From NCBI RefSeq assembly GCF_029688845.1, contig NZ_JARUKW010000028.1, forward strand, positions 1-37,024: a stretch of DNA of 37,024 nt. The letters run 5' to 3'. Shown here one piece after another: positions 21,366 through 28,787 of the stretch. How positions within the stretch are numbered: the first letter of the stretch is position 1; every line of letters begins with the position of its first letter. A model generated the notes under the pieces. That model searched no databases. It saw only the letters and a program-made list of their open reading frames with translations, and was not told the origin of the DNA. The translations under genes and the position numbers were made by a program. Source of the DNA: Natronococcus sp. A-GB1. Its GTDB lineage: Archaea; Halobacteriota; Halobacteria; Halobacteriales; Natrialbaceae.

Positions 21366-22535
21366 ATGACAGGTGAGATTGTCGTCGTCGACGGCGCACG
21401 GACACCCCACGGCACGCTGCTCGGATCGCTCGCCGACGTCGAAGCCGTCGAACTGGGACGAACGGCGCTCGACGGCCTGCTCGAGCGAACCGCCGTTTCC
21501 GGTGAAGAGATCGACTGGGTAGCGCTGGGGAACGCGATCCAGGCCGGGATCGGACAGGTGCCGGGTCGCCAGGCCGTCGTCGAGTCCGAACTCCCGAACG
21601 AGACGCCGACGACGACCGTCAACGAGGCGTCGGGATCGGGGCTGCGGGCGATCGCGCTGGCGGTCGACCGGATCGACGCCGGGCGGGCCGAGTTCGCCGT
21701 CGCCGGCGGCTTCGAGTCGATGACGAACGCGCCCTGGATCCTGCCCGACTACCGCACGGGGCGACGTCACGGCGACGCGACGCTGAAGGACTCGATGATC
21801 ATGGACTCGCTGTGGGACGTCAACCTCGACGTCCACATGGGCGAGATCACCGAACGGCTCGTCGACCGCGAGGGCGTCCCTCGGGACGTACAGGACGAGT
21901 ACGCCCTCGAGAGCCACCGCCTGGCCGCGGAGGCGATCGAGTCGGGCGCGTTCGACGACGAGATCGTCCCCGTGGAGACGGGAGGCGGGACGATCGACAC
22001 CGACGAAGGCCCCCGTCCCGACTCGACGCTGGCGGATCTCGCCGAGCTTCCCACCTCCTTTCGCGAGGACGGAACGATCACGCCGGGCAACGCCTCGAAG
22101 CTCAGCGACGGTGCGGGCGCGGTGTTACTCGCGGACGCGGACGTCGCGGCAGACCACGGACTCGAGCCGATGGCCCGGCTCGCTGACTACGAACTGGTCT
22201 ACCGGGAGCCCGACGAGTTCAACGAGGCCGTCGGCGACGTCGTCGCGAGCCTGCTCGAGCGAAACGGGCTCGACGCGGACGACGTCGGTGCGTACTGGAT
22301 CAACGAGGCGTTCGCGGCCCAGTCGGTGTACGTCATGGACCGACTCGGCGTTCCACGCGAACGGATGAACCACCGCGGCGGCGCGGTCGCGTTCGGCCAC
22401 CCGATCGGCGCCTCCGGCGGGATGCTGGCGACCAGTTTGGCGTACCAGCTCCGGGACGAGGAGGTAGATCGCGGGCTCGTCGGGATGAGCGTCGGCGGCG
22501 GCGGGGCAATCATGGCCCTGCTCGAGCGGCCGTAG
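21366..22535 (+). CDS. Thiolase-family protein with Ser in place of both catalytic Cys
   Basis: This 389-residue thiolase-fold protein is of acetyl-CoA C-acyltransferase type. The N-terminal domain has VDGARTPHGTLLGSL, and the C-terminal half has WINEAFAAQSVYVMDRLGV and the GGAVAFGHPIGASG loop with H345. The nucleophile motif, usually N-x-x-C-x-S-G, reads NEASGSG (S89), and the second catalytic Cys in the C-terminal GGG loop is replaced by S375 (GMSVGGGGA). I recall Ser-His-His triads reported for haloarchaeal beta-ketothiolases, so it may be active. Those work with an OB-fold beta subunit, and none is adjacent here. The ATG at 21366 matches the family start. It could serve beta-oxidation, polyester or isoprenoid routes. 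Confidence 0.82.
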   Translation: MTGEIVVVDGARTPHGTLLGSLADVEAVELGRTALDGLLERTAVSGEEIDWVALGNAIQAGIGQVPGRQAVVESELPNETPTTTVNEASGSGLRAIALAVDRIDAGRAEFAVAGGFESMTNAPWILPDYRTGRRHGDATLKDSMIMDSLWDVNLDVHMGEITERLVDREGVPRDVQDEYALESHRLAAEAIESGAFDDEIVPVETGGGTIDTDEGPRPDSTLADLAELPTSFREDGTITPGNASKLSDGAGAVLLADADVAADHGLEPMARLADYELVYREPDEFNEAVGDVVASLLERNGLDADDVGAYWINEAFAAQSVYVMDRLGVPRERMNHRGGAVAFGHPIGASGGMLATSLAYQLRDEEVDRGLVGMSVGGGGAIMALLERP

Positions 22536-22600
22536 CAGTCGCCCGCGGAAGCTTGGCGGTTCCGAGGGGTTTACCTTCCCGCTGTTCCCAGTAGTAACCA

Positions 22601-23671
22601 ATGACGCTGTACTCGCGAGTCCGTCCACTCGCGTTCAAACTCCCCGCCGAGACGGCTCACGTCCTCGGTAAACGGGCGCTGCAAGCAGTGCAGTCGACGT
22701 GGCCGACGCAAGCGGCACTCGCCTCGAACTACCGGTACGCCCACCCGGCGCTCGAGACCGAGCTGTTCGGGTGTCGGTTCTCCAATCCGGTCGGCGTGGC
22801 AGCCGGGTTCGACAAGAACGCCGAGGTGACCCACGCACTCGAGGCGCTCGGGTTCGGGTTCGTCGAGATCGGCACCGTCACGCCGTACCCCCAGTCCGGC
22901 AACGACCGGCCGCGGCTGTTCCGACTGCAGGAGGACGAGGCGATGATCAACCGGATGGGGTTCAACGGCGACGGGATGGAGCAGGTCCGGGACCGTCTCG
23001 AGCGAGATGGCCCGCCACAGATTCCACTCGGGGTCAACGTCGGCAAGATGAACTCCTCGAGCGAACGGGAGGCGGTCGAAGACTACCGACGGGTGTTCGT
23101 CCGGCTCTCGCCGTTCGCCGACTACGTCGTCGTCAACGTCTCCTGTCCGAACACGCCCGACGAGTTCGACGAGGCCTCGCCGGACCACCTGCGGACCGTC
23201 TTCGAGACCCTCGAGGCCGAAAACGACGACGACGTCCCGATCCTGGTCAAGATCGGCCCCGACTCGCCCGAGGAGTCGATGCTCGACCTCGTCGACATCG
23301 TCGAAGAGTGTGACCTCGACGGAATCGTCGCGACGAACACGACCACCAGCCGGGAGGACCTCGAATCGCCGCGAGGGGAGGAGTGGGGCGGTCTCAGCGG
23401 CGACCCCCTTCAGGAACGATCGACTGCGGTGATCCGAACGCTGGCGAGACACACCGACGACGACCTGCCGATCGTCGGCGTCGGCGGCGTCGACTCGGCG
23501 AGAAGCGCCTACGAGAAGATCCGCGCGGGCGCCTCGCTCGTCCAGCTCTACACCGGATTCGTCTACGGAGGCCCCGGAACGGCGAAACGGATCAACCACG
23601 GACTGGTCGAGCTCCTCGAGCGCGACGGGTTTTCGTCGGTCGAGGACGCGGTCGGCGCGGATCTCGAGTAG
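22601..23671 (+). CDS. pyrD: Dihydroorotate dehydrogenase, quinone-dependent (class 2)
   Basis: This 356-residue flavoprotein catalyses dihydroorotate to orotate, the fourth step of pyrimidine synthesis, passing electrons to membrane quinone. The N-terminal helical extension (1-45) is the class-2 membrane-binding part. FMN-barrel motifs are VGVAAGFDKNAEV, EIGTVTPYPQSGNDRPRLF and MINRMGFNGDG. VVNVSCPNTP carries the catalytic base S181 (Ser, as in class 2), and VGVGGVDSARSAYEKIRAGA is present. The start ATG at 22601 is at family length. It faces a dihydroorotase-type gene 19 bp away on the other strand. Confidence 0.95.
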   Translation: MTLYSRVRPLAFKLPAETAHVLGKRALQAVQSTWPTQAALASNYRYAHPALETELFGCRFSNPVGVAAGFDKNAEVTHALEALGFGFVEIGTVTPYPQSGNDRPRLFRLQEDEAMINRMGFNGDGMEQVRDRLERDGPPQIPLGVNVGKMNSSSEREAVEDYRRVFVRLSPFADYVVVNVSCPNTPDEFDEASPDHLRTVFETLEAENDDDVPILVKIGPDSPEESMLDLVDIVEECDLDGIVATNTTTSREDLESPRGEEWGGLSGDPLQERSTAVIRTLARHTDDDLPIVGVGGVDSARSAYEKIRAGASLVQLYTGFVYGGPGTAKRINHGLVELLERDGFSSVEDAVGADLE

Positions 23672-23690
23672 GACAGCCCCAGCCTCTGCC

Positions 23691-25058
23691 TCAGTCGACG
23701 TCGACTCTCGTCCCGTACCCCGACTCGCTCACCACGTCGCCGTCCTCGTAGACGATCTCGCCACGGACGACCGTCGCGGTCGGTTTGCCGACGAACGACT
23801 CCCCGATAAAGGGCGTCACGCAGTTCTTCGAGTGTAACTCGTCGGGACTCTCGAGGGTCCACTCCGTCTCGGGGTCGACGATCGTGAAGTCGGCATCGGT
23901 GCCGACCTGCAGCGACCCCTTCTGTGGATACATTCCCCACACCTGCGCGGGCCGGGTCGAGTGGCGACGCACCCACTCCTCGAGGGTGAACCGTCCGTCG
24001 TCGACAAAGGAGAGCATGACGGGCACCTCGGTCTCGAGGCCGACGAACCCTGAACTCGCCTCCCAGGTGTTCCCGAACGGGTCGTCGACCTTCTTCTCCT
24101 CGGGGGTGTGTGGGGCGTGGTCGGTCGCGATACAGTCGATCGCGCCGCGGTCCATGCCGACCTCCCAGAGCGTCTCGCGCTCGGCGGCGTCGCGGATCGG
24201 CGGTTGGATCCGGGCAACGTTGCCCTTCTCGCGCATCACGTCCTCGGTGAACCAGAGGTAGTGCGGCGTCGTCTCCGCGGTGACGTCGACGCCCCGATCC
24301 TTCCCCCGGGCGACGGCTTCTGCCGCGGAGCCCGAGGAGACGTGGAACATGTGGACGCTCGCGCCGGTCTCCTCGGCGAAGGTGATCATCCGCTCGACGG
24401 CCTCCCGTTCGGCGATCACGGGCCTCGAGTGGGAGTGGTCGATCGGCTCGTTTCGCCCCTCGCGTTTGAACCGCTCGGTGTAGTGATCGATGATCTCGCC
24501 GTTCTCCTCGTGAAAGCCCAGGCGCTTGCCCGTCTCGCCGATCCGCTCCATCGCCTCGAGGATCTCGCCGTCGGTCGGCGGCGGGACATCCCCGACGGTC
24601 GAACCGAGGAAGATCTTGTAGCCGAGCACGCCGGCCGCATCGAGGTCGGGGATCGCCTCGAGGTTCTCGCTCGTAACGACGGCGTAGCTCTGGAAGTCGA
24701 CGTGGGCGCCGGCCTCGCCTCGCTCGTACTTCAACTCGAGGTGCTCGGGGCTGTCGATGACGGGGTCGGTGTTCGGCATTCCGACGACGGTCGTCACGCC
24801 GCCCGCTGCGGCCGCCCGCGTTGCGGACTCCCAGTCCTCCTTGTACTCGAGGCCGGGCTCGCGGTTGTGGATGTGACAGTCGACGACGCCGGGGGCGAGG
24901 ACGTTTCCGTCGGCGTCGAGGACTCGCTCTGCGTCGGGGAGCCGATCGGCGCGTCCAACGGCGACGATCGTTCCATCCTCGACTGCGACGCCGGCGTCGG
25001 GGGTCCGTCCGGCCGGTGTGACGACGGTGCAGTTTCGCACGACGAGATCCACGGTCAT
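23691..25058 (-). CDS. Dihydroorotase/allantoinase-type amidohydrolase
   Basis: This 455-residue cyclic amidohydrolase is at family length. The binuclear metal site is intact: H62 and H64 in DCHIHNREPG, carboxylated-Lys candidate K148 in GYKIFLG, H183 (GFHEENGE), H239 (HMFHVSSG) and the catalytic D313 (ATDHAPH). The family hydrolyses cyclic amides. Being next to pyrD favours dihydroorotase (PyrC, third step of pyrimidine synthesis), but dihydroorotase and allantoinase are hard to split by eye. The ATG at 25058 has AGGTGAG before it and a TATA-like CTATATC (plus 25084-25090) at leaderless distance. It is convergent with pyrD. Confidence 0.85.
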   Translation of the reverse strand: MTVDLVVRNCTVVTPAGRTPDAGVAVEDGTIVAVGRADRLPDAERVLDADGNVLAPGVVDCHIHNREPGLEYKEDWESATRAAAAGGVTTVVGMPNTDPVIDSPEHLELKYERGEAGAHVDFQSYAVVTSENLEAIPDLDAAGVLGYKIFLGSTVGDVPPPTDGEILEAMERIGETGKRLGFHEENGEIIDHYTERFKREGRNEPIDHSHSRPVIAEREAVERMITFAEETGASVHMFHVSSGSAAEAVARGKDRGVDVTAETTPHYLWFTEDVMREKGNVARIQPPIRDAAERETLWEVGMDRGAIDCIATDHAPHTPEEKKVDDPFGNTWEASSGFVGLETEVPVMLSFVDDGRFTLEEWVRRHSTRPAQVWGMYPQKGSLQVGTDADFTIVDPETEWTLESPDELHSKNCVTPFIGESFVGKPTATVVRGEIVYEDGDVVSESGYGTRVDVD

Positions 25059-25385
25059 TGGCCTCACCTATCCGCGAGATCCGGATATAGCTTCTGTTGC
25101 CCGGACGCGGTCGACGACGGGATGACCCGAGTCACGCTCGAGAGCTTGGTAGCGAACCGCCCGTCCACGACGTCGTCCGTGTATAGCGGTCCAGACGACA
25201 GTCCAGAGCGCTCGAGACGGATCCGAACGGGTTCGTCTCGATAATCATCGTTTTGCTCCCGGTATCAACGGATTGGTCGCTTGTGCGCCGAACCGCCCGA
25301 AATTGGGCGAGGAGGCCGGTTCAACGTCAGATCAGGTTCGCGTAGGTGAGAGATAACTAACGGCTCCGCGACGGTAACTCGAGAC
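25059..25385. other. Divergent intergenic region
   Basis: These 327 bp separate the amidohydrolase and a small membrane protein gene. They contain the amidohydrolase TATA-like element (25084-25090) and, on the plus strand, GATAACTA about 30 nt before the ATG at 25386. I see no other gene or repeat. Confidence 0.45.
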
Positions 25386-25739
25386 ATGATCGATAGCCTC
25401 GTGGTCTTCGTCGTCAGCCTCCTGATCGGTGCGTTCGGCATCTTCGTCGGCGCAAGGATCGTCGTCGACACCGAGGACTACACCTACGCCCTGATCACCG
25501 CGCTCATCGGCGCGATCGTCTGGGCGGTCGTCGGCTTCTTCTTGGGCTGGATCCCACTTCTGGGACCGCTCCTCGTGTTCGTCGCCTACCTCGCGGTGAT
25601 CAACGCCCGCTACCCGGGCGGGTGGATCGAAGCAATCGTTATCACGGTCGTCGCCTGGCTGTCGGTGCTGGTCGTCCTCTACGTCCTCGCTGTCATCGGC
25701 GTAACCGGGTTCGAGGCTGCCGGCGTCCCCGGCACATAA
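25386..25739 (+). CDS. Small hydrophobic membrane protein, four predicted helices
   Basis: This 117-residue protein is almost wholly hydrophobic. Helices lie at ~4-24 (VVFVVSLLIGAFGIFVGARI), ~33-54 (TALIGAIVWAVVGFFLGW), ~57-72 (LLGPLLVFVAYLAVI) and ~82-108. I do not recognise a specific family; similar small proteins are common and uncharacterised in haloarchaea. Being so hydrophobic it must sit in the cytoplasmic membrane. It is monocistronic, judging by its own TATA-like element upstream and a 200-bp gap downstream. Confidence 0.75.
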   Translation: MIDSLVVFVVSLLIGAFGIFVGARIVVDTEDYTYALITALIGAIVWAVVGFFLGWIPLLGPLLVFVAYLAVINARYPGGWIEAIVITVVAWLSVLVVLYVLAVIGVTGFEAAGVPGT

Positions 25740-25808
25740 CGGCACCGAAACCATCACATTTCCTTATCGAACAGTTTACCTCCATAATGGCGTTAGGTCG
25801 TCTGAGAA

Positions 25809-25866
25809 TAGCGTATGCGTGACATACCGCTACCGGAGTAACAATACATGATTTATAAAAAATACT
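25809..25866 (+). promoter_or_regulatory. Inverted repeat and AT-rich promoter upstream of the membrane wHTH gene
   Basis: TAGCGTATG (25809-25817) and CATACCGCTA (25823-25832) form an inverted repeat with one unpaired G and a 5-nt loop. About 20 nt further on, the AT-rich TTTATAAAAAATAC (about 25853-25866) is the strongest TATA candidate in this region. It would give a leader of about 55 nt before the ATG at 25947. The role as operator is inferred. Confidence 0.4.
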
Positions 25867-25946
25867 TTGTGGGGTGCTGTCGACGGTTCAGCGTAAGACG
25901 GTCGTTCCGCGGATCGCAGTAACACGGACCGATCTCTCCAGCCACC

Positions 25947-26411
25947 ATGATCCACGCGCTCTCCGAACCCGTCATTACCGCGCTCGTTCCGTCGATCAGT
26001 GAGGGGGTCACCCTCGGCGTCGTGTCGGCTCCGGGACTCGTCTGGGACCCACATCTCGCCGCCGTCGCCGGACTCGTCGCGCTGATGATGCTTGGTGGCG
26101 CACTCGTCGTCCGAAATCAGCTCGCGGCAACGTCGGGGCTCAGCACGGAGCCGGATCCGCAGCGAAACGACGAGTTCGTAACTGACCGGGAGCGGGTCTG
26201 CGAACTCATCGAGGAGAACGGCGGCCGGATGAAACAGTCGAAGATCGTCGACTCGGTCGACTGGTCGAAGGCGAAGGTGAGCCGGCTGCTGGCCGAACTC
26301 GAGGAGGAAGAAGAGGTAACGAAGCTCCGACTCGGTCGGGAGAACCTGGTCTGTCTCCCGGGCCACGAGCCGACGGCCTCGAAGTCGCCGGAACGCGCCA
26401 GAAACGAGTAG
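25947..26411 (+). CDS. Membrane-anchored winged helix regulator (DUF7343-like)
   Basis: This 154-residue protein has an N-terminal signal-like stretch, then a membrane helix at ~35-55 (LAAVAGLVALMMLGGALVV). From ~80 to 140 a winged helix-turn-helix domain follows: RVCELIEENGGRMKQSKIVD, SVDWSKAKVSRLLAELEEE, then KLRLGRENLVCLP as the wing. The layout, one helix plus a cytoplasmic wHTH, is common in haloarchaea for regulators of surface or stress genes. It is convergent with a DUF7344-type regulator gene 30 bp away. DNA targets are unknown. Confidence 0.8.
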   Translation: MIHALSEPVITALVPSISEGVTLGVVSAPGLVWDPHLAAVAGLVALMMLGGALVVRNQLAATSGLSTEPDPQRNDEFVTDRERVCELIEENGGRMKQSKIVDSVDWSKAKVSRLLAELEEEEEVTKLRLGRENLVCLPGHEPTASKSPERARNE

Positions 26412-26441
26412 AACCGGTTCTCTGTCGGATCGTAATCGAAC

Positions 26442-26945
26442 CTAGCCGAGCAGCCGGTAGAGGCTGCTCGCGGCGACGACCAGCAAGACGAGCACGCTCG
26501 AGAGAATTGGATCCAGACTCGAGCCGATGGTCCCGTCGAGGCCGGCCACTGCGATCAGAAGCAGACCGACCAGACAGAGCGCCAGGTGAAGACGGAGGGT
26601 CGACGAGCGATCGGTTGGTTCGTCGTCGACGTACGTGAGGACGTCGTCAAAGTTCGGCCCCGAGCGGATCGTTTTCGCGTCGGAGTCGTACTCGATGACC
26701 AGGTCCTCCTGGAGCTGTGGGAGGTGTGTCTGCTGGAGGGAGACGTAGACGCTCTTGTAGAGGTTGTTCGGGACCGATGCGGCCTCCGATTCGGTCGACG
26801 CGATCTCGGTCGCGACCTCGGAGACGTCGACCTGTCCGGCTTCCTCGGCGAGTAGCTGGACGATTGCTCGCCGCCGGTCGTTGCCCAGGATGTGAAAAAC
26901 CTCGCTTTCCTCGAGTGAGTCGGTTCGGTTCGTCTGGACGGACAT
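26442..26945 (-). CDS. DUF7344-type HTH regulator with two C-terminal membrane helices
   Basis: This 167-residue protein has the DUF7344 winged-helix domain in residues ~12-105: EVFHILGNDRRRAIVQLLAE, then VYVSLQQTHLPQLQEDLVIE, the hallmark Q-T-H-L-P-x-L. Two hydrophobic helices follow at ~118-135 and ~148-165. It is a paralogue of the gene at 30131, with the same order of domains. Such proteins flank surface-polysaccharide loci in haloarchaea as far as I recall. The ATG at 26945 is at family length. Confidence 0.82.
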   Translation of the reverse strand: MSVQTNRTDSLEESEVFHILGNDRRRAIVQLLAEEAGQVDVSEVATEIASTESEAASVPNNLYKSVYVSLQQTHLPQLQEDLVIEYDSDAKTIRSGPNFDDVLTYVDDEPTDRSSTLRLHLALCLVGLLLIAVAGLDGTIGSSLDPILSSVLVLLVVAASSLYRLLG

Positions 26946-27125
26946 TGATCAAAGAGCGTTCGAAGACGTACGGTTACCGACCGATCCACCACCCACTGAC
27001 ATACGCGTGGATTTCATCGACCACCGACTTCAACCTGCGGTATTAATTCCCAATCGGTCCGTTCGGAAGGATTGTCTTCCATCGATCCGAACAGGAAACT
27101 AACACGGCGAGAACGGACCGGGCCG

Positions 27126-27284
27126 CTACCCGGGTAGGTGGCCGCCCGATTGCATCTCTCGATACGTCGTGCAGGCCGGACAGCCGTGGACGACGTCACC
27201 GTTGTCTCCGAAGACTCGAGCGAACTGCTGGGTGACGTGTGTCCCACAGTTTCGACAGCGGGCGCCTGCCGACGACGATTCCAT
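27126..27284 (-). CDS. Small zinc-ribbon protein (DUF7563-like)
   Basis: This 52-residue protein has two C-x-x-C knuckles: CRNCGTHVTQQFARVFGD (C10, C13) and GCPACTTYREM (C35, C38). It fits the haloarchaeal small zinc-finger family with the C-x-x-C-G-x-x-V-T-x-x-[YF]-x-R-V-F core. The start at 27284 is preferred for compactness; an ATG at 27314 would add 10 residues. The open frame continues upstream to 27683 but that part does not look coding. Such mini-proteins probably bind Zn and nucleic acid or a partner protein; the function is unknown. Confidence 0.7.
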   Translation of the reverse strand: MESSSAGARCRNCGTHVTQQFARVFGDNGDVVHGCPACTTYREMQSGGHLPG

Positions 27285-27314
27285 CGGTTTCCAGCCGTGT
27301 TGTGTTCGTTTCAT

Positions 27315-27814
27315 AGGTTGTGGGTGTACGCGGATGGGCGACGGGCGAGTTCGGTCGTCGAGCCATCCGGTCTCATCGGATTCAGGGGAGCAAACGTGAA
27401 TAAAGGACACAGACCGTTCACCCCCGAGCCGGTCCGACACCTCCGGAAACCCATCGTTTATGGCCATTTTTGGTCGATACAGCCCGCCTGAAGGGCACTT
27501 TCCGATATGGGTTTGTTCCGACCTCAAGATGAATTCAGTCGCGTTCTCGTTCGTTCGTCGGACGCTATCCCGATCTCTCTCGCCGAGACGGGTCGAAAGT
27601 ATTCGTTTCCCAACCGAAATCAACAGTTTCTCCCGCAGGCGATTTTGAAACTGAGTGTAAGGTCCACCGTTCTCAAATACCACTGTCGCTTACCGATCTA
27701 CGTGTTGGAACGCGGCGACGCGACCGCGGATCGCGACGCGCCGCGACTCTACCGGCCGGGGACGGACGGTTCGGCGACGAACGCCGGCCTCAGCGAAGAT
27801 GGGTGATCACGACT
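27315..27814. other. Low-GC intergenic region without a supported gene
   Basis: These ~500 bp are AT-richer in the middle (about 27450-27680). A plus-strand frame from 27507 to 27806 is open for 99 codons, and its last third uses G/C-ending codons (YVLERGDATADRDAPRLY), but it has no family resemblance. TTTATTC near 27400 could be a TATA element for the minus-strand zinc-ribbon gene. I cannot support a gene here. Confidence 0.4.
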
Positions 27815-28144
27815 ATGTCAACGCAAGCGACCAATACACGAGCGGAATCGGAATCGAATCCGTCGGTGCAGCTCAACGTGCTCGGCGACGACTGTGCACG
27901 GACGATCCTCGTCGCGACCAGCGACGGTCCGAAGACGGCAAAGGAGCTCACCGGGCGGACCGACAGCTCCTCGGCGACCGTCTATCGGCGCATCAATAGC
28001 CTCCTCGAGAGCGACCTGCTGGAGGAGTGTGTGCGATTCGAGGAGAACGGCTCGCACACGACGGCGTACAAGGCGACGATAGAGGGCCTGTCGGTCCGAA
28101 TCGACTCGAGCGGGATCGACGTCTCCCTGTCGAAATCCGAGTGA
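27815..28144 (+). CDS. Winged helix-turn-helix (ArsR-like) transcription regulator
   Basis: This 109-residue protein has a compact winged helix: VQLNVLGDDCARTILVATSD, then GPKTAKELTGRTDSSSATVY as helices 2-3, RRINSLLESDLLEECVRFEE as the recognition helix and wing start, and HTTAYKATIEGLSVRID closing the wing. The haloarchaeal ArsR-like HTH families have this form. I prefer the ATG at 27815 to the GTG at 27803. It lies between a zinc-ribbon gene and a PadR-like gene, within a run of regulators. Targets are unknown. Confidence 0.82.
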   Translation: MSTQATNTRAESESNPSVQLNVLGDDCARTILVATSDGPKTAKELTGRTDSSSATVYRRINSLLESDLLEECVRFEENGSHTTAYKATIEGLSVRIDSSGIDVSLSKSE

Positions 28145-28276
28145 TACCGGCGTCGGACTCCAGTTGGGCTGTTCGAGAGCCGGAGTAACGTCCCGAAACG
28201 AACGACCGTCGTCTACAGAATCATTTTAACTGGGGTCGTCGAACGGGAACGAACTGCTAGCACGGCTGTATGATAC

Positions 28277-28286
28277 GGATAACAAA
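28277..28286 (+). promoter_or_regulatory. GGATAACAAA element upstream of the PadR-like gene
   Basis: GGATAACAAA followed by TATC lies about 36-45 nt before the ATG at 28322. The core ATAACAAA recurs at 28687-28694 and 30945-30952, each time on the plus strand ahead of a plus-strand gene set. It may be a TATA/BRE variant or an activator site. Confidence 0.4.
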
Positions 28287-28321
28287 TATCTACTCAGTGG
28301 AACGGTCACTGTGATTGAGCA

Positions 28322-28597
28322 ATGCACGATCTAACCGGGTTTCAGCGCGACCTGCTGTACGTGATCGCAGGTGCCGATCGTCCGTCCGGGCAGACGGTCA
28401 AAGACGAGGTCGAACAGTACTACAGCTCCGAAATCAATCACGGTCGACTGTACCCGAACCTCGATACGCTCGTCAACAAGGAACTCGTCGAGAAGGGAGA
28501 ACTCGACAGGCGAACCAACTACTACGCGATCACCGACGAGGGCCACGAGCAGATCAGCGACCGACGCGAGTGGGAACAACAGTACGTCGACCTGTAG
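28322..28597 (+). CDS. PadR-family transcription regulator
   Basis: This 91-residue protein has the PadR winged-helix core: LTGFQRDLLYVIAGADRPSG, VKDEVEQYYSSEINHGRLYP, NLDTLVNKELVEKGELDRRT and NYYAITDEG. The G-R-L-Y-P-x-L recognition helix and Y-x-I-T-D-E-G wing end are typical. The C-terminal dimerisation helix of larger PadRs is short here, as in haloarchaeal members. It has its own AT-rich promoter with the GGATAACAAA element. It precedes the DUF1616 gene and is probably a regulator of nearby surface genes (inference). Confidence 0.87.
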   Translation: MHDLTGFQRDLLYVIAGADRPSGQTVKDEVEQYYSSEINHGRLYPNLDTLVNKELVEKGELDRRTNYYAITDEGHEQISDRREWEQQYVDL

Positions 28598-28686
28598 TTC
28601 GACTTTGCGAGCACTGAGGACGAGCACGAGAACCCTGTTCCGGGCCCATGTGACCGCGGCTGGCTGCAATATCAAGTAGTACGGAC

Positions 28687-28697
28687 ATAACAAAGCC
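28687..28697 (+). promoter_or_regulatory. ATAACAAAGCC element upstream of the leader ORF and DUF1616 gene
   Basis: This 11-bp word is repeated exactly at 30945-30955 upstream of the polysaccharide operon. Here it is 38 nt before the ATG of the 20-codon leader ORF and 97 nt before the DUF1616 start. Confidence 0.45.
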
Positions 28698-28724
28698 GGC
28701 GAGCGAGGACTGGCTCAACGATCT

Positions 28725-28787
28725 ATGGTACGAGCCTCCGCCCTCGAGATGCCGTCCGACCGACCAGCCGTGGTGACCGACGCGTGA
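28725..28787 (+). CDS. 20-codon leader ORF overlapping the DUF1616 start
   Basis: ATG at 28725 opens a frame of 20 codons (MVRASALEMPSDRPAVVTDA) whose TGA at 28785-28787 overlaps the GTG start of the next gene (GTGA). Because a promoter-like element lies 38 nt before it, ribosomes may start here and reinitiate at the GTG. It looks like a coupling or leader peptide, but conservation is untested. Confidence 0.35.
   Translation: MVRASALEMPSDRPAVVTDA

Noticed and set aside
25813-25827. GTATG...CATAC as a possible NikR operator
   Set aside because: The half-sites match NikR-like words, but the 5-nt spacing is far shorter than the ~16 nt needed, and no nickel gene follows.
27507-27806. 99-codon plus-strand frame before the ArsR-like gene
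   Set aside because: The first two thirds are AT-rich with non-haloarchaeal codon use, there is no family similarity and no ribosome site. Only the last third looks coding, so a gene is not supported.
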